Shown here: one piece after another, positions 24,186-36,321 of the stretch | How the letters are laid out: every line of letters begins with the position of its first letter | Position numbering within the stretch: the stretch's first letter is position 1 | Source of the DNA: Aegilops tauschii subsp. strangulata | Lineage: Eukaryota > Streptophyta > Magnoliopsida > Poales > Poaceae | Direction of reading: 5' to 3' | Assembly: GCF_002575655.3 (NCBI RefSeq) | Contig: NC_053037.3 | Location: 140,999,207-141,063,206 of the forward strand | DNA length: 64,000 nucleotides | Notes under the pieces: generated by a model | Databases searched by the model: none | What the model saw: only the letters and a program-made list of their open reading frames with translations | Told to the model about the DNA's origin: nothing | Translations under genes and position numbers: made by a program

Positions 24186-24864
24186 CAACTCGGAGGACGA
24201 TGGCACCGATGCCTTCGTCGAGTATTGCCGACCCACTGCCTCATCTTTCGGCTTCTTCCCCAACACCGTCATCACTAACCTCCTCTTGGTGTCTTCTGCT
24301 GCTTGTACCTTACCTAGGCACTCCTTTTGCCCTCCTGCTTATCTTGATCTGTTTCTTGAGGAGAGGGACAAGAAAGGGATTACAGGCATCTTATCTTTTT
24401 TTTAGTTTTTAAGCCTACGGGCACTTGTGAGATTTAAACCTTGTAACCCCCTTGCTCAAGCTCACACTCCGTATGAACTGTACTTGTTAACAACGTATTA
24501 ATGAAGAAAAGGGGTGTTTTCCGTGTTCTTTTGCGCGTGAGCGAGGCCCACACCAAGGATCGAATCCTTGTTATCTTAAAATAAACATCCTTACCCGGCA
24601 ACAGACCTTGCCATCCTCCTGCTCTATAGCTCGACTACACTCACGCCCTTGGCAGAGGTAGGGGCAAAGTAGTATTAGGCTCTTCGTTTGTTCTCTTTCC
24701 ACCGCACTACAACCAAGTTCCGGCCCAAAGAAAGGTCCTTGGACACAGGAAAGAGGGAGCACGGCAGTATAAGAGTGAGCAAAGCTTCGTACGTTCAAGT
24801 TCCATACGGAAGTGTAGAGTGGGGGGTGAAAAACTCATCTGATTCTACAGCCCCCGGCAACCTT
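24186..24864. mobile_element. Tat-lineage element, middle non-coding piece
   Basis: Continuation of the host element after the Athila-like insertion. It lies between the B3-like gene and pol. No domain is recognised. It ends with CTT (24862-24864), the left copy of the CACTA target duplication. The preceding sequence, CAGCCCCCGGCAACCTT, recurs nearly unchanged at 55487-55503 in its uninterrupted form. Confidence 0.7.
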
Positions 24865-25300
24865 CACTACAAAAAAATACACTTCCGTGATGATACGTGT
24901 TTGTCACAGTAGGTCGCGTTTTTTGTCATGCATGTACATCGATGACGATTTTATGACAGAATCAAGATAGTCATACATGTGCTGTCGTAGAAGTGTTCCA
25001 TGACATTACCAAAATTATCATCACGGAAGTGTCCACTTCCATGACGATAAATCGCGCGTCACAGAAGTGCTTTCGTCAAGGGTGACCGACACGTGGCATC
25101 CACCGTAACGGAACGACGTTAAGCTATTGGGTCGGGTTTTGGATCCGATAACCCGTTAACAGCCCCGACCAATGGGAAATTTCCACGTGTAAAATTCTTA
25201 TTGGCCGGACGAAACACGTGTCAGCTCGTCAGTGGGTCAGATAGGCGCCTATGATATGTCGACAAGTACCACGGCCCACCAGTGGCCCATTTAGCTTACA
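24865..25300. repeat. CACTA left terminus and subterminal motifs
   Basis: After the terminal inverted repeat, short motifs of the type TCATGACGAT and GAAGTG, in both orientations, are scattered to about 25080 (for example TAGAAGTGTTCCATGAC, ACGGAAGTGTCCACTTCC). The right terminus has the same family of words (GTCATAGAAGTG). Such subterminal motifs are where TnpA-type proteins bind in characterised CACTA elements. Confidence 0.75.
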
Positions 25301-26160
25301 AAGCCGGCCCGTTTGACTTGGTCAAAAGTTAACGGGCTGGCCCATGAAAAGCCTGTTAACAGTCTCTTCGCAAATAGCCCATTTTACGGCCCGTTAACTC
25401 ATGGCCCGTTAGGCCCTAAAGGAAATCGGCCCAACAACGTCATGTGGGCCGTCGAATATAACACCAGCCCATTTCACTTTTGGCCCATGTATGGCCCACG
25501 ATGTCTTTCGGCCCATATGAGGCCTTTGTATCTTTCGGCCCTTTACAGGCCCACGGTGACTCTAGCCCATAATGAACAGTAATTTTCTTTATACCCGTTA
25601 ACGGCCCATGATTTACATGGGCCGTTTCCAGCCCGTGTTAGCATTCGGCCTATTGACGGCCCATACGTTCTTGGGCTCCTTTTCGGCCCTCGATTACTTC
25701 CGGCCCGTTACTGGCCTGTTCCCCTAATGGGCCAAATTCGGCCCATGGCAAGAGTCGGCCCGTTACTGGCCTGTTCCCCTAATGGGCCAAATTCGTCCCA
25801 TGGCAAGAGTCAGCCCGTTACTGGCCTGTTACCCTAATGGGCCAAATTCGGCCCATGGCAAGAGTCGGCCCGTTTCTGGCCTATTAACCCGTTGCGCCCT
25901 TTCCAGCCCGTCCTATATTCTGGCCCATTAACGACCCGTTATGCCTGCGATAGAATTAAGCCTTTGCTGTCCTACGGCCTGTTAACGGCCTGTTACCGTG
26001 CTGGGCCGATACCAATTACGCCCGATTACGGCCCATGTAGACCCATTTATCCGACGGCCCGAGGCCCACCGATTACAGGCCCATTTATCGACGGCCCGTA
26101 GGAGACCCATGGATCCTACGGCCCGTATATGGCCCATGGTAGTTGCGGCCACTAGCAAAC
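25300..26160. repeat. Dense GGCCCGTTA/GGCCCAT subterminal repeats with a 55-bp tandem array
   Basis: Words such as GGCCCGTTAAC, CGGCCCAT and ATGGGCC recur every few tens of bases on both strands. At 25701-25865 there are three nearly identical 55-bp units starting CGGCCCGTTACTGGCCTG, then a partial fourth. The stretch has no credible gene. TGGGCC/GGCCCA is also a known plant promoter word (site II type), so the block could be both a transposase-binding region and a promoter-like region. Confidence 0.8.
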
Positions 26161-26474
26161 CAGGGAAAAAGAAGACTAGGAAATAAATAAGGCCGAAACT
26201 AACGCTAGGCTATTAAGGCGATTGCACAGATTACATCCACTCGGCATCAAAGACCGCCACCAGTGCAAATATGGGGAACACCCTACACTATACAAAAATG
26301 GCTTGCTGTTTTCTTCAGCCGGTGGCTGCACATTAAGAATAAATTTTGTATCGCACCAAAACAAATTACAACTATATAACAAAAGGAAGGTTGGCATAAA
26401 ACTTAACAGTCTAGCAGATAAATGCACCACCAGAAGTTCAGAAGCTCAGTTCATTTGACCTGACTGTTATGTTT
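26161..26474 (-). other. 3' flank of the TnpA/PTTA-like gene
   Basis: AT-rich sequence immediately after the stop codon of the minus-strand gene. It probably contains its 3' untranslated region. No other feature is visible. Confidence 0.4.
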
Positions 26475-29400
26475 TCATGCTGTATTGTCCGATGGAGCAC
26501 CATAACCCTCGCCTTCATTTCCCCTAGGCTCCTGAACAACATAGCAAATGTCTGATAGTCTGGTTTCAAAACCATGCATATCTTGACGACATTGAGCAAT
26601 GTTTCTCCTTGTTTCACAAAGGGTCTCTGTTAGGGAATGGACTTGTGTCTGGAGCGCAGATACAACATTGCTTTGAGCTTGCATATCTTGATCATGAGGC
26701 AGTTTGGACGATATTGCCTTAACAACCAACCCAGTATTACGCAGGAACGTGCTTTTGGCACTGTTAGTGGACAGGTACTGATCCACTGCAGCAAGAGTTG
26801 ACATTGCGGTTATAGTTGCCTCGCCACCTTCAGAAGGTGCCGGTTCCACCATTTTTTCCATAGCTCGCTGAAAAGTTGAGGTTTTACATTAGTAGTACCA
26901 GAACAGAAGATATTAAGGAGGCAGCAAAACCAAACAAAATAGCTTTGGTCTATATACAGAACTTATTCTGGTGAACCCATGTAAAATATTAGTTGTATTT
27001 TATTGCAAAGTACATAATAAAACCAGGTTCCAAACATATGACCATGTACCATCGCTAATGTATTGTCTATTACTTCACATTGTATTGAGGGCTAAGGATA
27101 AAGAGACGAAGTTTATAATACGGTAAGCATAGTATGACATCATTCATATCACAAAACAACTGAGAACAAACAAACAGGCAATTGTAACGTTGTGTGGGCA
27201 AGTCCAGCACGGAACTAGATTATGGGTCAAGATCAAAGGAACATCACTCCTCTCTTTTAAACCTTGTAAGGTGCAATGATACACTAAGACAATTGTGTAT
27301 AAAATTGAAAAGAGTAATAGACATTGGCTGCAAACCATGCAGTTCAAGGCACAAGTCAGAGTAAGTAGTAGTTAAAAGGCATGAGGATTAAGGACTTACA
27401 ACAGCGGCTTTGACTGGTGTAGTCATGCCCTTCTTCTTGCTGGTGTGACAGTCCTTGAAGATTTCCACAGCATTTGGTTCAGGTACTTTTTGGTCCTTGC
27501 GGGCTTTCCTCTGCATTTCGAACAAGTCAATATAGATCTGATAATATGGTACAGCGAAAAGAGTGAAACAGCAGCTAATTACAAGAGCCTCGCAGTGTGC
27601 AATATAGCTACGAGATCCTGTCGTCTGTTGGAATTTCACTTTCGTACGGTTGGCCTTGTTCTTTGAACAGTTCACCTACAAGAAGATAGATTTGTGTGGC
27701 ACATGCGTAAATAGGACTTCAACATGTGATCTGATCACATATATATAATGTACCTGATACTTCGGATCAGACCAGTGTTTAACAAGGCCCCTCCAGTCTT
27801 CATCCGATATATTTTCCACTTGAGATGTTTGGGAAAGTTCACTGTTAGCCTTGCCTTCAAAGTGAGTTTTCCTCAAGTTATACCGATACTGTCGCAGAGC
27901 AGACTTGAAAACATGGGTGCAAGCTTGTCTGGTTGCATCATCTTGGCTATCCAACTTGAACCTCATCTGTTGAAAATTATGGGAGTCTCATTATCAGCAA
28001 CCTAGAAAGTATGGGACAGAGCAAGACGATATTACTAGTTTCCATACATAACCATACTTACAGATAAATGGTCGAGGAAGGTGTTGAACTGGGTTTCGTC
28101 TTTGTCATTCCTGTACTGAATCCATGTTGGGAGGATACATACATGACACCTAACGGCAACCGCTGCCTCTGATACTAACTTAGCTGACTCTGTAGCATCA
28201 CGTGGCCTTTTTAAACCTGCCTCAAAACGGATCTCCATTCTTCCTCCTCTAGATTTAGTTAACCTATCGAGCATTATCCCTGATGTTTGTTTCCTCTTGC
28301 GCCTAGGTGCTAGTCCAACAACGAACATAGGAAGTGTTAGTGTACATCAAACTATGAGACTACATATAAAGAAGCATGCAACTGTAACTTGACTCTAGCA
28401 ACTACCTTCTTGTTGTTGAAGCTCACAAGGTTCATCTGATATTGCCAACTCGTCTTGTGTCAAGAGTGCTTGCGAAGTAGTGTTAGGTGGCAAGGGAGCT
28501 TGGGAACGTGCTACTAGCTTAGTTGACGCACGAGTAAGTCGTGCAGCTGGTAGTACTGTGGTAGGTGTTGCAAGAACTAGGGTTGTCTCTGCTTGTTTGG
28601 TGGCCGCTATTTGTTTCTGTTTGGCTTTTTTTGCAACTCGTGTAGCATGGGATGCAGTGTTTGTAGAATTTTCCGCTGGACTTTGACCTTCTATTGCACC
28701 ATCAGTACCAGCAGAATCTGCAGGATTCATCTGCTTCTCATTCCCTCCCATTCTGTGTTTCTTCCTCTTTCTCTGTGCCATGTTTAATCAAGCCGACAAG
28801 AAAAACGAATAACAATTTAGTTCTTCAGAACAAATTGATGCGTGATGCACACGAACTGAACTTTGATGTTAGACAACCACATGATAGGAGGATGTAATAT
28901 GTATGAAAAACAGGACGGAAGAGATAACCAGAACTATGATGTGTAAACTAAGAAGAAGACATTTCACCAAATTAGAAGCAATGCAATGGAAGGTAGACAC
29001 CATATGAAAGATGCTACAAATATCGCTCTGCCAAGTTAACAGTGTCTCATCATAAATGACGTTTAAACAAATGTGAAGCAGTACAAGAAATAAATCATAT
29101 GCAAGATGCAAACAACATCACACTACCATGTTAGAGGTCTCTCGTCATTAGTGCCATTGCATATTCACAGCATTGCATATTCACAGCTTATGATGTGTAA
29201 ACTAAGGAGAAGGCATTTCAACAAATTAGAAGCAATGAAAGCTAGACACCATATGAAAGATGCAACGAATATCACTCTACCAAGTTAAAATTGTCTCGTC
29301 ATAAGTGCCATTTCAACAAATTAGTAGACAAGCTAGAAAAGAATGTGAGATGTAACCTATATCACACTCCGAAGTCAAACGTGTCTTATGATAAGTGATT

Positions 29401-32066
29401 GTTGCAGGTTACACAACGGTAGTAATTTGATGTAAGAACATGGTGTGATAGACAGATATTGTATGTTCTAGAAATAGGAACACGTGTCTTATTCAAGTAT
29501 AATGTGTAAAATAAGCAGATGGAATTCAACAAAATTAGAAGCAATACAAGGTAGACATCACACATAACATGCAACCACATATAACAGTGCCAAGTTAGAG
29601 GGAGCACCGGTGATGCTGCACTAGGGGAGACGTGCTCATCATAAACACAGCTTTGTTGAGTGTCTATGCATGTGTTGTCTTGGAAATCATCTTGGGGGTG
29701 TGGAGGAGTAGAAACTGTAGAGGCCCTCCGTTCGGAAGGAGCACCTTTATCCGCTGCCTTGCTAACTTCCTTCCGCTTTATTGATTTTGAATTGTCAAGT
29801 AAAACTGACAAGAAAAAGCAATAAAATTCTCTCTTCAGAACTCATTCATGCATGATACTGACAATCACTACTTTGATGTAAGGCAAACACATGATACCAG
29901 GATGGAATATGTACGAAAAACAGGACGACATGGCATGTTCACAACTGTTTGTGTAAACTAAGCAGAAACCATTCGAGCAAATAAGAAGCAATGCAAGCTA
30001 GACACCACATGAAAGATGCAACCAATATGACTCTGCCAAGTTAAAAGCGTCCCATCATAAATGGAATTTCAACAAATTAGAAGCAGCGCATGCTATAAAT
30101 CATATGAAAGATGCAACTAATATCGCACTGCATATACTAAAGGTGTCTCGTCATGTTGATTGATGCGGGATACAAAAAAACAATAGTTTTATGTAAGGAC
30201 ATGCTTAATAGACAGATGTACTATGTATTAAATACAGGAAGGCATGTCACATTAACAGGTATAATGTATAAGCTAAGCAGACTAGCACATGTAGTTTAAC
30301 CAGATTGGAAGAATTACAATCTAGACACCATATGCAACATGCAACCACATATCACGCTGCCAAGTTAGAGCAAGCACCTGCGATGCTAGTGTAGGGGAAA
30401 TGCTGTAATCAACTACAGAGCTACGTTCACTATCTTCATCTAGCATTTCTGTTTCTTGAGAATCATGTCGGGAGGTTGACGCTGCATTCTTTAAATGAGG
30501 AGTAGTCCCCTTGCCTGCCTGCCTCATCATAAGTGATTGATGAGGGATACACAAGAACATTAGTTTGATGTAAGAACATGGTTAATACACAGATGTACTA
30601 GTATGTAGCAAAAACAGAAAGGCATGTCATATTCAAAGGTATAATGTGTAAGCTAAGCAGATGCAATTTAACCAAATTGGAAGCAATACAAGCTAGACAT
30701 CCGGCTGGAGTGGTGAGCATGATCATCTAGGACCTGAGAGCCTGGTGGGAGGCGGGCTGCTTCGCCACCATCGCAGCTTTTTAGTTGGCTTCCAGGTGAT
30801 GCCTATCTTTGCTGGGCTTGTCACTCGCTCGGCCAGTGCCCTGACTAGCTATTTGTCTTCTGGTGCTCACGGGATGGTGGTTCATGTAAAAAAATATCTT
30901 TCCTTATCTTACCGACTTCGGCCTTTCGAATACAAGCTAGACACCACATGGAACATGCAACCACATATGACACCGCGAAGTTAAAGCAAGCACCTGGGAT
31001 GGTGGTTCATTGCGAGCGAGGTCATCAACTCCAGAGCTACGTTTACCGTCTCCATCTGCTGACACTGCACCCTTTATAGCGCTGTAACGTGTCTTGCCTA
31101 CCCGCATACGAAGCTGGAGCGACTTCTCTCTTTTCTTTTTGGCTTCTCTCATGGCAGCAGAGTCTGAAATACCCTTGCATAAAAACACAATAGTGAGAGT
31201 AAGGGTGAAATGTGTGCAGAACTAGTGCACTGTAAAAGTAGCAGATAGCAGGTGGCTGAAAAATAAATGACAGGAGACATATGATAGCTCTACAACATTG
31301 CATGGCAAACAAAATTAGATTCTACTCCATATGATTTTGTAATATATGAGCACAGGAAATGCAGGTACTCCTCCAGCACACCACCACATGTGGTCATATC
31401 TAAGATAACAGTCAACTGAAAATAAATAGGTCAGTCAATTTTTTTAATGAACCGTCTGATCTATAAGGAACGGGCAGATGGCCTTCGTCTACCTCCCGCC
31501 AGTCACTGTTGACGATCTTTCTCGAAGCGCCAGCGACCACCGGCCCAGACCCCTGCCTCCGCCGCCCCGCCCTCCCATCGACCTCACACCACCGCCATGC
31601 TTGGCAGCTCCCCCAGGTCATCCCTTTAATCCCGGCCGACCTCCAGATCGGGCTCCAGTAGCTCTAGGCCGCACACGCCCCTAAGATAAACACCAAGGCG
31701 CTGCTTCCCGGGCATAACAGGCGTACTAGCACCTGTTACGCCAGGGAATGCTTCCGTTAATTGGGAATCAACTGGCCAGAAATTGAAATTCAAGGGGCGA
31801 CGGACCTCTAGCTAAGGTGAAATAGTATATGAGGAGAAACCTTGTGCATCGCGAGTTACTAGGAACATCTAGTATCAAGAAGAAGCGGTCAACTAGTGTC
31901 TTCTGTGGATGAATACCGTGCAAGCAGAGACGTAAGATTTGCACGAATAAGGGAAGAGGAGTACCTTTTTGGTTGCCGGTGTGGTCACCTCCACATGTCG
32001 CGCCGATCTTCTTCTTTTTATCGGGGAAACCGATGCTCTGGAGGGTGCAGGCTTGGACGAACCCAT
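26475..32066 (-). CDS. TnpA/PTTA-like protein of the CACTA element, ten predicted exons
   Basis: Exons are 32066-31965, 31173-30994, 30518-30378, 29775-29608, 28772-28406, 28309-28062, 27966-27754, 27675-27583, 27537-27400 and 26867-26475. All introns are GT-AG and the joined frame is open for 680 codons. Nearly every intron is in phase 0. Exon 1 carries a basic PIKRRRSAR nuclear-import-like motif, exon 5 is Lys-rich then Ala/Thr-rich, and exon 6 begins PRRKRKQ. Exons 7-9 hold the PTTA/En-Spm core: W-x(6)-HWSDPKYQ, then NKANRTK and GSRSY, then KKKGMTTPV. Exon 10 has a coiled-coil-like stretch. Such proteins bind subterminal repeats during transposition. An alternative start at 28781 would give 486 residues, making exons 1-4 non-coding or spurious. 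Confidence 0.72.
28870..30990. repeat. Diverged tandem exon-intron modules within the TnpA-like gene
   Basis: Words such as AAGCTAGACACCAYATG, AACATGCAACCACATAT, CTGCCAAGTTA and GTGTAAACTAAG recur at intervals of a few hundred bases from about 28920 to 30980. Exons 2, 3 and 4 each end in a similar context: a codon for Gln or Pro, then a donor GTGCTTGC or GTGCTCCC, then CTAACTT or TTAACTT. The introns and small exons appear to be copies of one unit that was amplified and then diverged. Confidence 0.65.
30700..30928. mobile_element. 229-bp retroposon-like insertion with 15-bp target duplication
   Basis: The insert is flanked by perfect copies of AATACAAGCTAGACA (30685-30699 and 30929-30943). 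Removing it and one copy restores the module sequence seen elsewhere in the same gene. A 15-bp duplication fits target-primed retroposition (SINE or truncated LINE). A run of seven A lies near its right end but not at the very edge. It sits in intron 2 of the TnpA-like gene. The family was not recognised. Confidence 0.6.
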
Positions 32067-33150
32067 GGCCAAATTGTTGACTGTGTTGCCGTGGCCGTAT
32101 GTCGGCGGAGGGGAAGCAGATCCGAGGCGGCGAAGGACGGCGTAGCAGGAACAGCTCCGGTGCGGTGGAGGGTGGCGAAGTTGGAGCGGCAGCGGTGAGG
32201 CGCAGGACGGCGTGGTTGAACTGGCTCGGGTACGGACGGCTCGGCCTCGGCTTCAACTACTAGCCGTGGAGGGCGTTGCGGTTGAGGTTGCGGTGGACGA
32301 CGACGTCGGGGTATCGGCTCCGGCGTGATGGAGGAGGGCGGCGGTTGATGGGTGGGATGGGGTGGCGGACGGAGGACGCCGGGGTTTCGCGGCTGGTGGA
32401 GAGGTAGTTTTGGCGCCCACGGAGTACGAATGGGGAATCGGACGGCTGGGGGGAACCATGTTTCGGTCTGGGACGCGCTTGTTTTTGGCTTTTTTAAACA
32501 GAAGATGGGACGCGCTTGTTTGAAATTTGGGGAAAGTACAAACTTTGCCCCCCTCTTAAATTTCGGACCTACTGCGGGTTGGGGGTAGGATGGTAATCCC
32601 AGGTGTCCCAAATAGTGGGCGGGAGCGATTTCGGCCGTGCGCATGTGTGCTTAGGCGGCCATTGTGTATGAATGTTTTTCGGATGCGGTTGCATGGCGTC
32701 TAGATGAAGCTACAAACCTATCCCGGTTTAGACCTTTGGATGTCGGGCCGGTAGGTTTCACGGGTCGGAGTTATTAGAAAAGTAATTTCCTTGTACTACC
32801 AAACATTTCCTCTAGTGTTGCATCACATTATCTCACTACCATCGTGCCCACTTGTCGACTTGTATCCACTCTACATCTACACTCTTATAAAATACATAAA
32901 ATACACTCTTATAAAAAACAGAGTTGGTGATGATGGTGTGCCCGCCATCCTGCAATATAGGCCGTCCGATTTATATCTCACGGATAGGAAAGAAACTATG
33001 GCAATTTTGCAAAAAGGTGCCCACACACCTCTCCGCATTTGCAAATAAGGCCTTCCCTCGTTCATCCATTTCTCTCACAAGATAAACAAGTCATACAAAT
33101 GCATCTTGATGTTACGTGCAACGCACGGGCATCTTGCTAGTAAGAATGAA
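32067..33150. other. 5' flank of the TnpA-like gene and start of the inter-gene region
   Basis: From 32067 to about 32600 the sequence is GC-rich and probably serves as promoter and leader of the minus-strand gene. Minus-strand frames here have only low-complexity Pro/Arg content. From 32780 it becomes AT-rich and ends with one arm of an inverted repeat (32917-33142). Confidence 0.45.
32917..33142 (+). repeat. Inverted-repeat arm, left
   Basis: This arm runs from AACAGAGTTGGTGATGATGG to CGGGCATCTTGCTAGTA. Its diverged reverse complement is at 39737-39933, about 6.6 kb away. The terminal word GCAAGATGCCCGTGCGTTGC (seen in the right arm) is one I associate with ends of grass DNA elements, so each arm may be one end of an element or a separate copy. 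Confidence 0.65.
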
Positions 33151-33277
33151 AACAAACGACAAAAAAAATATTTGGACGGTGGTTCGAAGTCATGACCGCG
33201 GGCACAGCGGACAAGGTGGCCTTGTATTGGTATGCTGAGCCGTCTGTTTTAACACACAGGAGCTGGTGTGGTGATTA

Positions 33278-33450
33278 TACACACACGCACGCATGCACAT
33301 GAACTGCATCCACGCAACACTCACACAAACACATGCACCCACGCACGCACGCAACACTCACATGTACACACGTAGCCACGCACACACGCAACACTCACAC
33401 GTACGCACGCAACACTCACATGCACACACGCACGCATGCATGCACGCACC
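33278..33450. repeat. Imperfect (AC/ACGC)n microsatellite
   Basis: Long run of ACACACGC, ACGCACGC and AACACTCACA units. The apparent His/Thr-rich ORF through it is not a gene. Confidence 0.85.
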
Positions 33451-36240
33451 AGTACACCACACGACCAACACACACTCTCACGCTCAAGTGATCAACCTAC
33501 ACGTGCATGCGCACACATCAGGCCCTGACAGACACATACACAACCAGGTGATTCCCGCGCATGGGTTGGAGCCTTGTCGCGTCTGCGTAAATTTGTGTTT
33601 ATTTGACCGTTTGCCTATGCGAACTGACAGGTGGGACCCACAAGGAATATGGTCAATTTAACTAGTCAACATGGTGCCATGCAGACTATTTGGCTGGTCA
33701 ACAGAGTGCAATCCGATGCTGAACTGTGAGCAAGTGACCGTATAATCACCGCAAAACGTATATAGTGACCGTAATCAGCTTATTATGAAGTTCGGTGACC
33801 GTATTACGCTTTTCTCTCTGTAGGCCCTCCAAAACTACATCTCTACACGTTCTCGCATGTTACATCTAACAACTATGCAATATAGCACTACTACTACACT
33901 CTAACACAATAAATCATATGTGTTTTTAGTTTTACTAGATATCATATTGTTACTTATAATTATTCAGTTTGCATACATTAAAATTGCCTTTGAAATGTAT
34001 GGCCAGTATCATCTACCGCGTGGGAAAAATCCCGCCCTTTCCTGTTTAATCGGGTTTGTATCGATGGATCGTGCGAAACAGCAAAACTATAGTACTATAC
34101 AGTACTACAAGTGACAGTTCACTAGGCCGTCGTGTCGTCTACTCCTCCGTCGTAAGAGTGGAGCACTCACTTTCGTAAATCTTCTCGTCCCTTTCACCGA
34201 CATGTGGGACATCAAGCTACCGGGTCCATGTGCCATACCGGAATACAGTGTAGAGCAGCCGGGGTGAAGCACCCCAGTCATGGCGCCGGCGTAGTAATGA
34301 GTAATGAGGCGTCAAATCACAAAGCTGCACCTTTCCCGCAGTTAAGTTGGAGGGACGAAGCAACCATCATTTCACTCGTTGCTGAATCCGCTTCTCCCTC
34401 ATCTTCTTCAACTAAACCACGTGTTGCTTCTGCCGTTGTTCTGCCTCATGTGGGACGCGGATCGGCTTGGTAAAGCACTGACACGTGGGACCGCATGTTA
34501 GCAAACCGCCAGGACAACGTCCTCCGAAAATAAGAAGCCTAATCCTAGACTTACAAAGGGCTACGTAGCTGCTACGTATACTTTCCATCTAATCTATATA
34601 TGCCCCCCTGATTTTCAGGTGGGGTGGGCCTAATCCTCTCCTTTAATCCAATCAAATAGTCCACATCACATCAGTTCATAACTTTACGTAAACCATTACG
34701 TGGATGTAGCATTGATCAAATAAGAAACCTCCCCCGCCATCCGCACGGCAAAATCACCTCCTTTTTACTAATCTTGATTCTATAATTTTTTAGATCAATA
34801 TAATTGAGATTTGTATAGAAAGCACACAGGAGCAAAACCAAGTGGTACGGTTAAGGGCATCCACAATGTGTAGCCAAATGTGAAAATAGCTTTTGGCATC
34901 GTGGGAACCATTGTGGACGGTGTTGCCAAAGCCAAAAAGATGGAACCGAAGCTCCCTGTGATTGATTGAAGGAATAGAAAAATGCAACATCTCTCCTCTT
35001 TCTCCCATGCTTGGACGCATGTAGTACAGTATAGAGCACAGAGTCTACTCCCCTGTCCCTTCTATCACAAATCACAAAGCAGTGAGGCGTCAAATCACAA
35101 AAGCACGGACAAAGCAACCATCATTTCACTCTTCGCTGACTCCGCTTCTCCATCGTCTTCTTCGAGAAACCATCTCGCCGCACTAGTACTCCTAGTAGTA
35201 CTAGTAAAGGACTTCCTGGATGTAAATAAGGCGGTTGTCTCGGCTTGCAGGCGGCACTTGCGAACGACTTACCGTGGTCTCCCTCAATGGTGTTCTCCGT
35301 CGAACGCACTTCGCCAAACCACCAAAAAAAAAGATATCGTCGATGTCACCGCAATGGGGAAGGAAGTCAAATATAGTTACTACCTCCATTTGTTTTGTAC
35401 ACAAGGCCAGTATATCAAAATTACAATTTGCAAAGGGCCACTAACACTAATCGAGGCAAAATTGATGGGGTTAGCAACCAAGGACATTAATATCCCCTCC
35501 ATGCATGCGGAAGTGAGAAGGTTGGTTTGCATGGCGCTGCATTAATCAAGCGATGAGGAGTGAGATGGTTAGCTCTTTGGTCTTTGGAGAAAAAAATACG
35601 CATTAATTGACATGTGAAACGAGGATTTGTATCGATTAAATTCCGCGAAGGAAAACCCCGCCTTTCTTTTTTAACACTAGTACTCCTAGTACGTACGTAC
35701 TTATCCTGTTTGGGTCTAGGCCTTGCATTGCCAAACTTCGCCACACATTTTTGCGAAGCTTGCCTAAATTTTTCAAAATGAGAAGGAGGTACACTTGTGC
35801 ACGGCTGTCGCGGTCGCACCGCACCCTCACACGGTCGCTCTTGCACGCCGCGGTCGCACCGCACCCTCACACAGTCGCTCCTGCACGCCGCAAACCCAAC
35901 CAAGGGAACGCACCCTCACTGACACGTGTTGTCGCATGTGAACAAACCAAACTCAGCCATCCTATCGCTGACACATAATTTTTGTTCATAGAGTATGTTT
36001 ATCCAACCGCATGTTGGGGAGTATCTGTATAGCCCGTGCGGTGGTCTGTTGGGGAAGAAGAAGAGGTGAGGAAGAAGGAAAGAAGGGTTAGGAGACGTAG
36101 GATATTCATCCAACCGCCTGAAATGGTAGACTGACCCAAGTCAGGCGACTTGCATAACAAATATATGTTTTTACACAGCAAAAGATCCATAAAAACAACA
36201 ACATAAAGAAAAACTATCACTGCTCGCGGAAAGAGACGGC
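33451..36240. other. Inter-gene region of the CACTA with duplicated promoter-like modules
   Basis: No gene is recognised. Several short blocks recur here and again near 40090-40530. They include a GCG(T/C)GGGAAAA...ATCGATGGATCG(T/C)GCGAA block (34017-34080, 35627-35665, 40259-40345) and an ACTGACACGTG block (34476-34500, 35920-35945, 40494-40515). CACGTG is a G-box, and related sequence occurs near 38896. The region looks like repeated duplications of captured upstream sequences followed by decay. Confidence 0.5.
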
Positions 36241-36321
36241 CACGTCGTCTTTGGCTGCCGGCGCGAACTAGCCGTCGCTGCCGACGTGTGTCTCCGCACC
36301 GTGGTTGTCCTCGGCCTCCAG

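Noticed and set aside
24541..24590. GGATCGAATCC resembling a tRNA T-arm
   Set aside because: No acceptor stem, anticodon arm or D-arm could be fitted around it. It is a short local palindrome.
25701..25880. Regular repeats considered as a CRISPR array
   Set aside because: Units are contiguous 55-bp tandem copies without unique spacers, in a plant CACTA subterminal region.
33293..33661. His/Thr-rich open frame
   Set aside because: It is a translated AC/ACGC microsatellite.
35340..35545. Possible gene fragment or MITE (CTACCTCCATTTGTTTTGTAC...)
   Set aside because: It looks like a diverged MITE end, but no inverted partner or target duplication could be placed, so it was not listed as an element.
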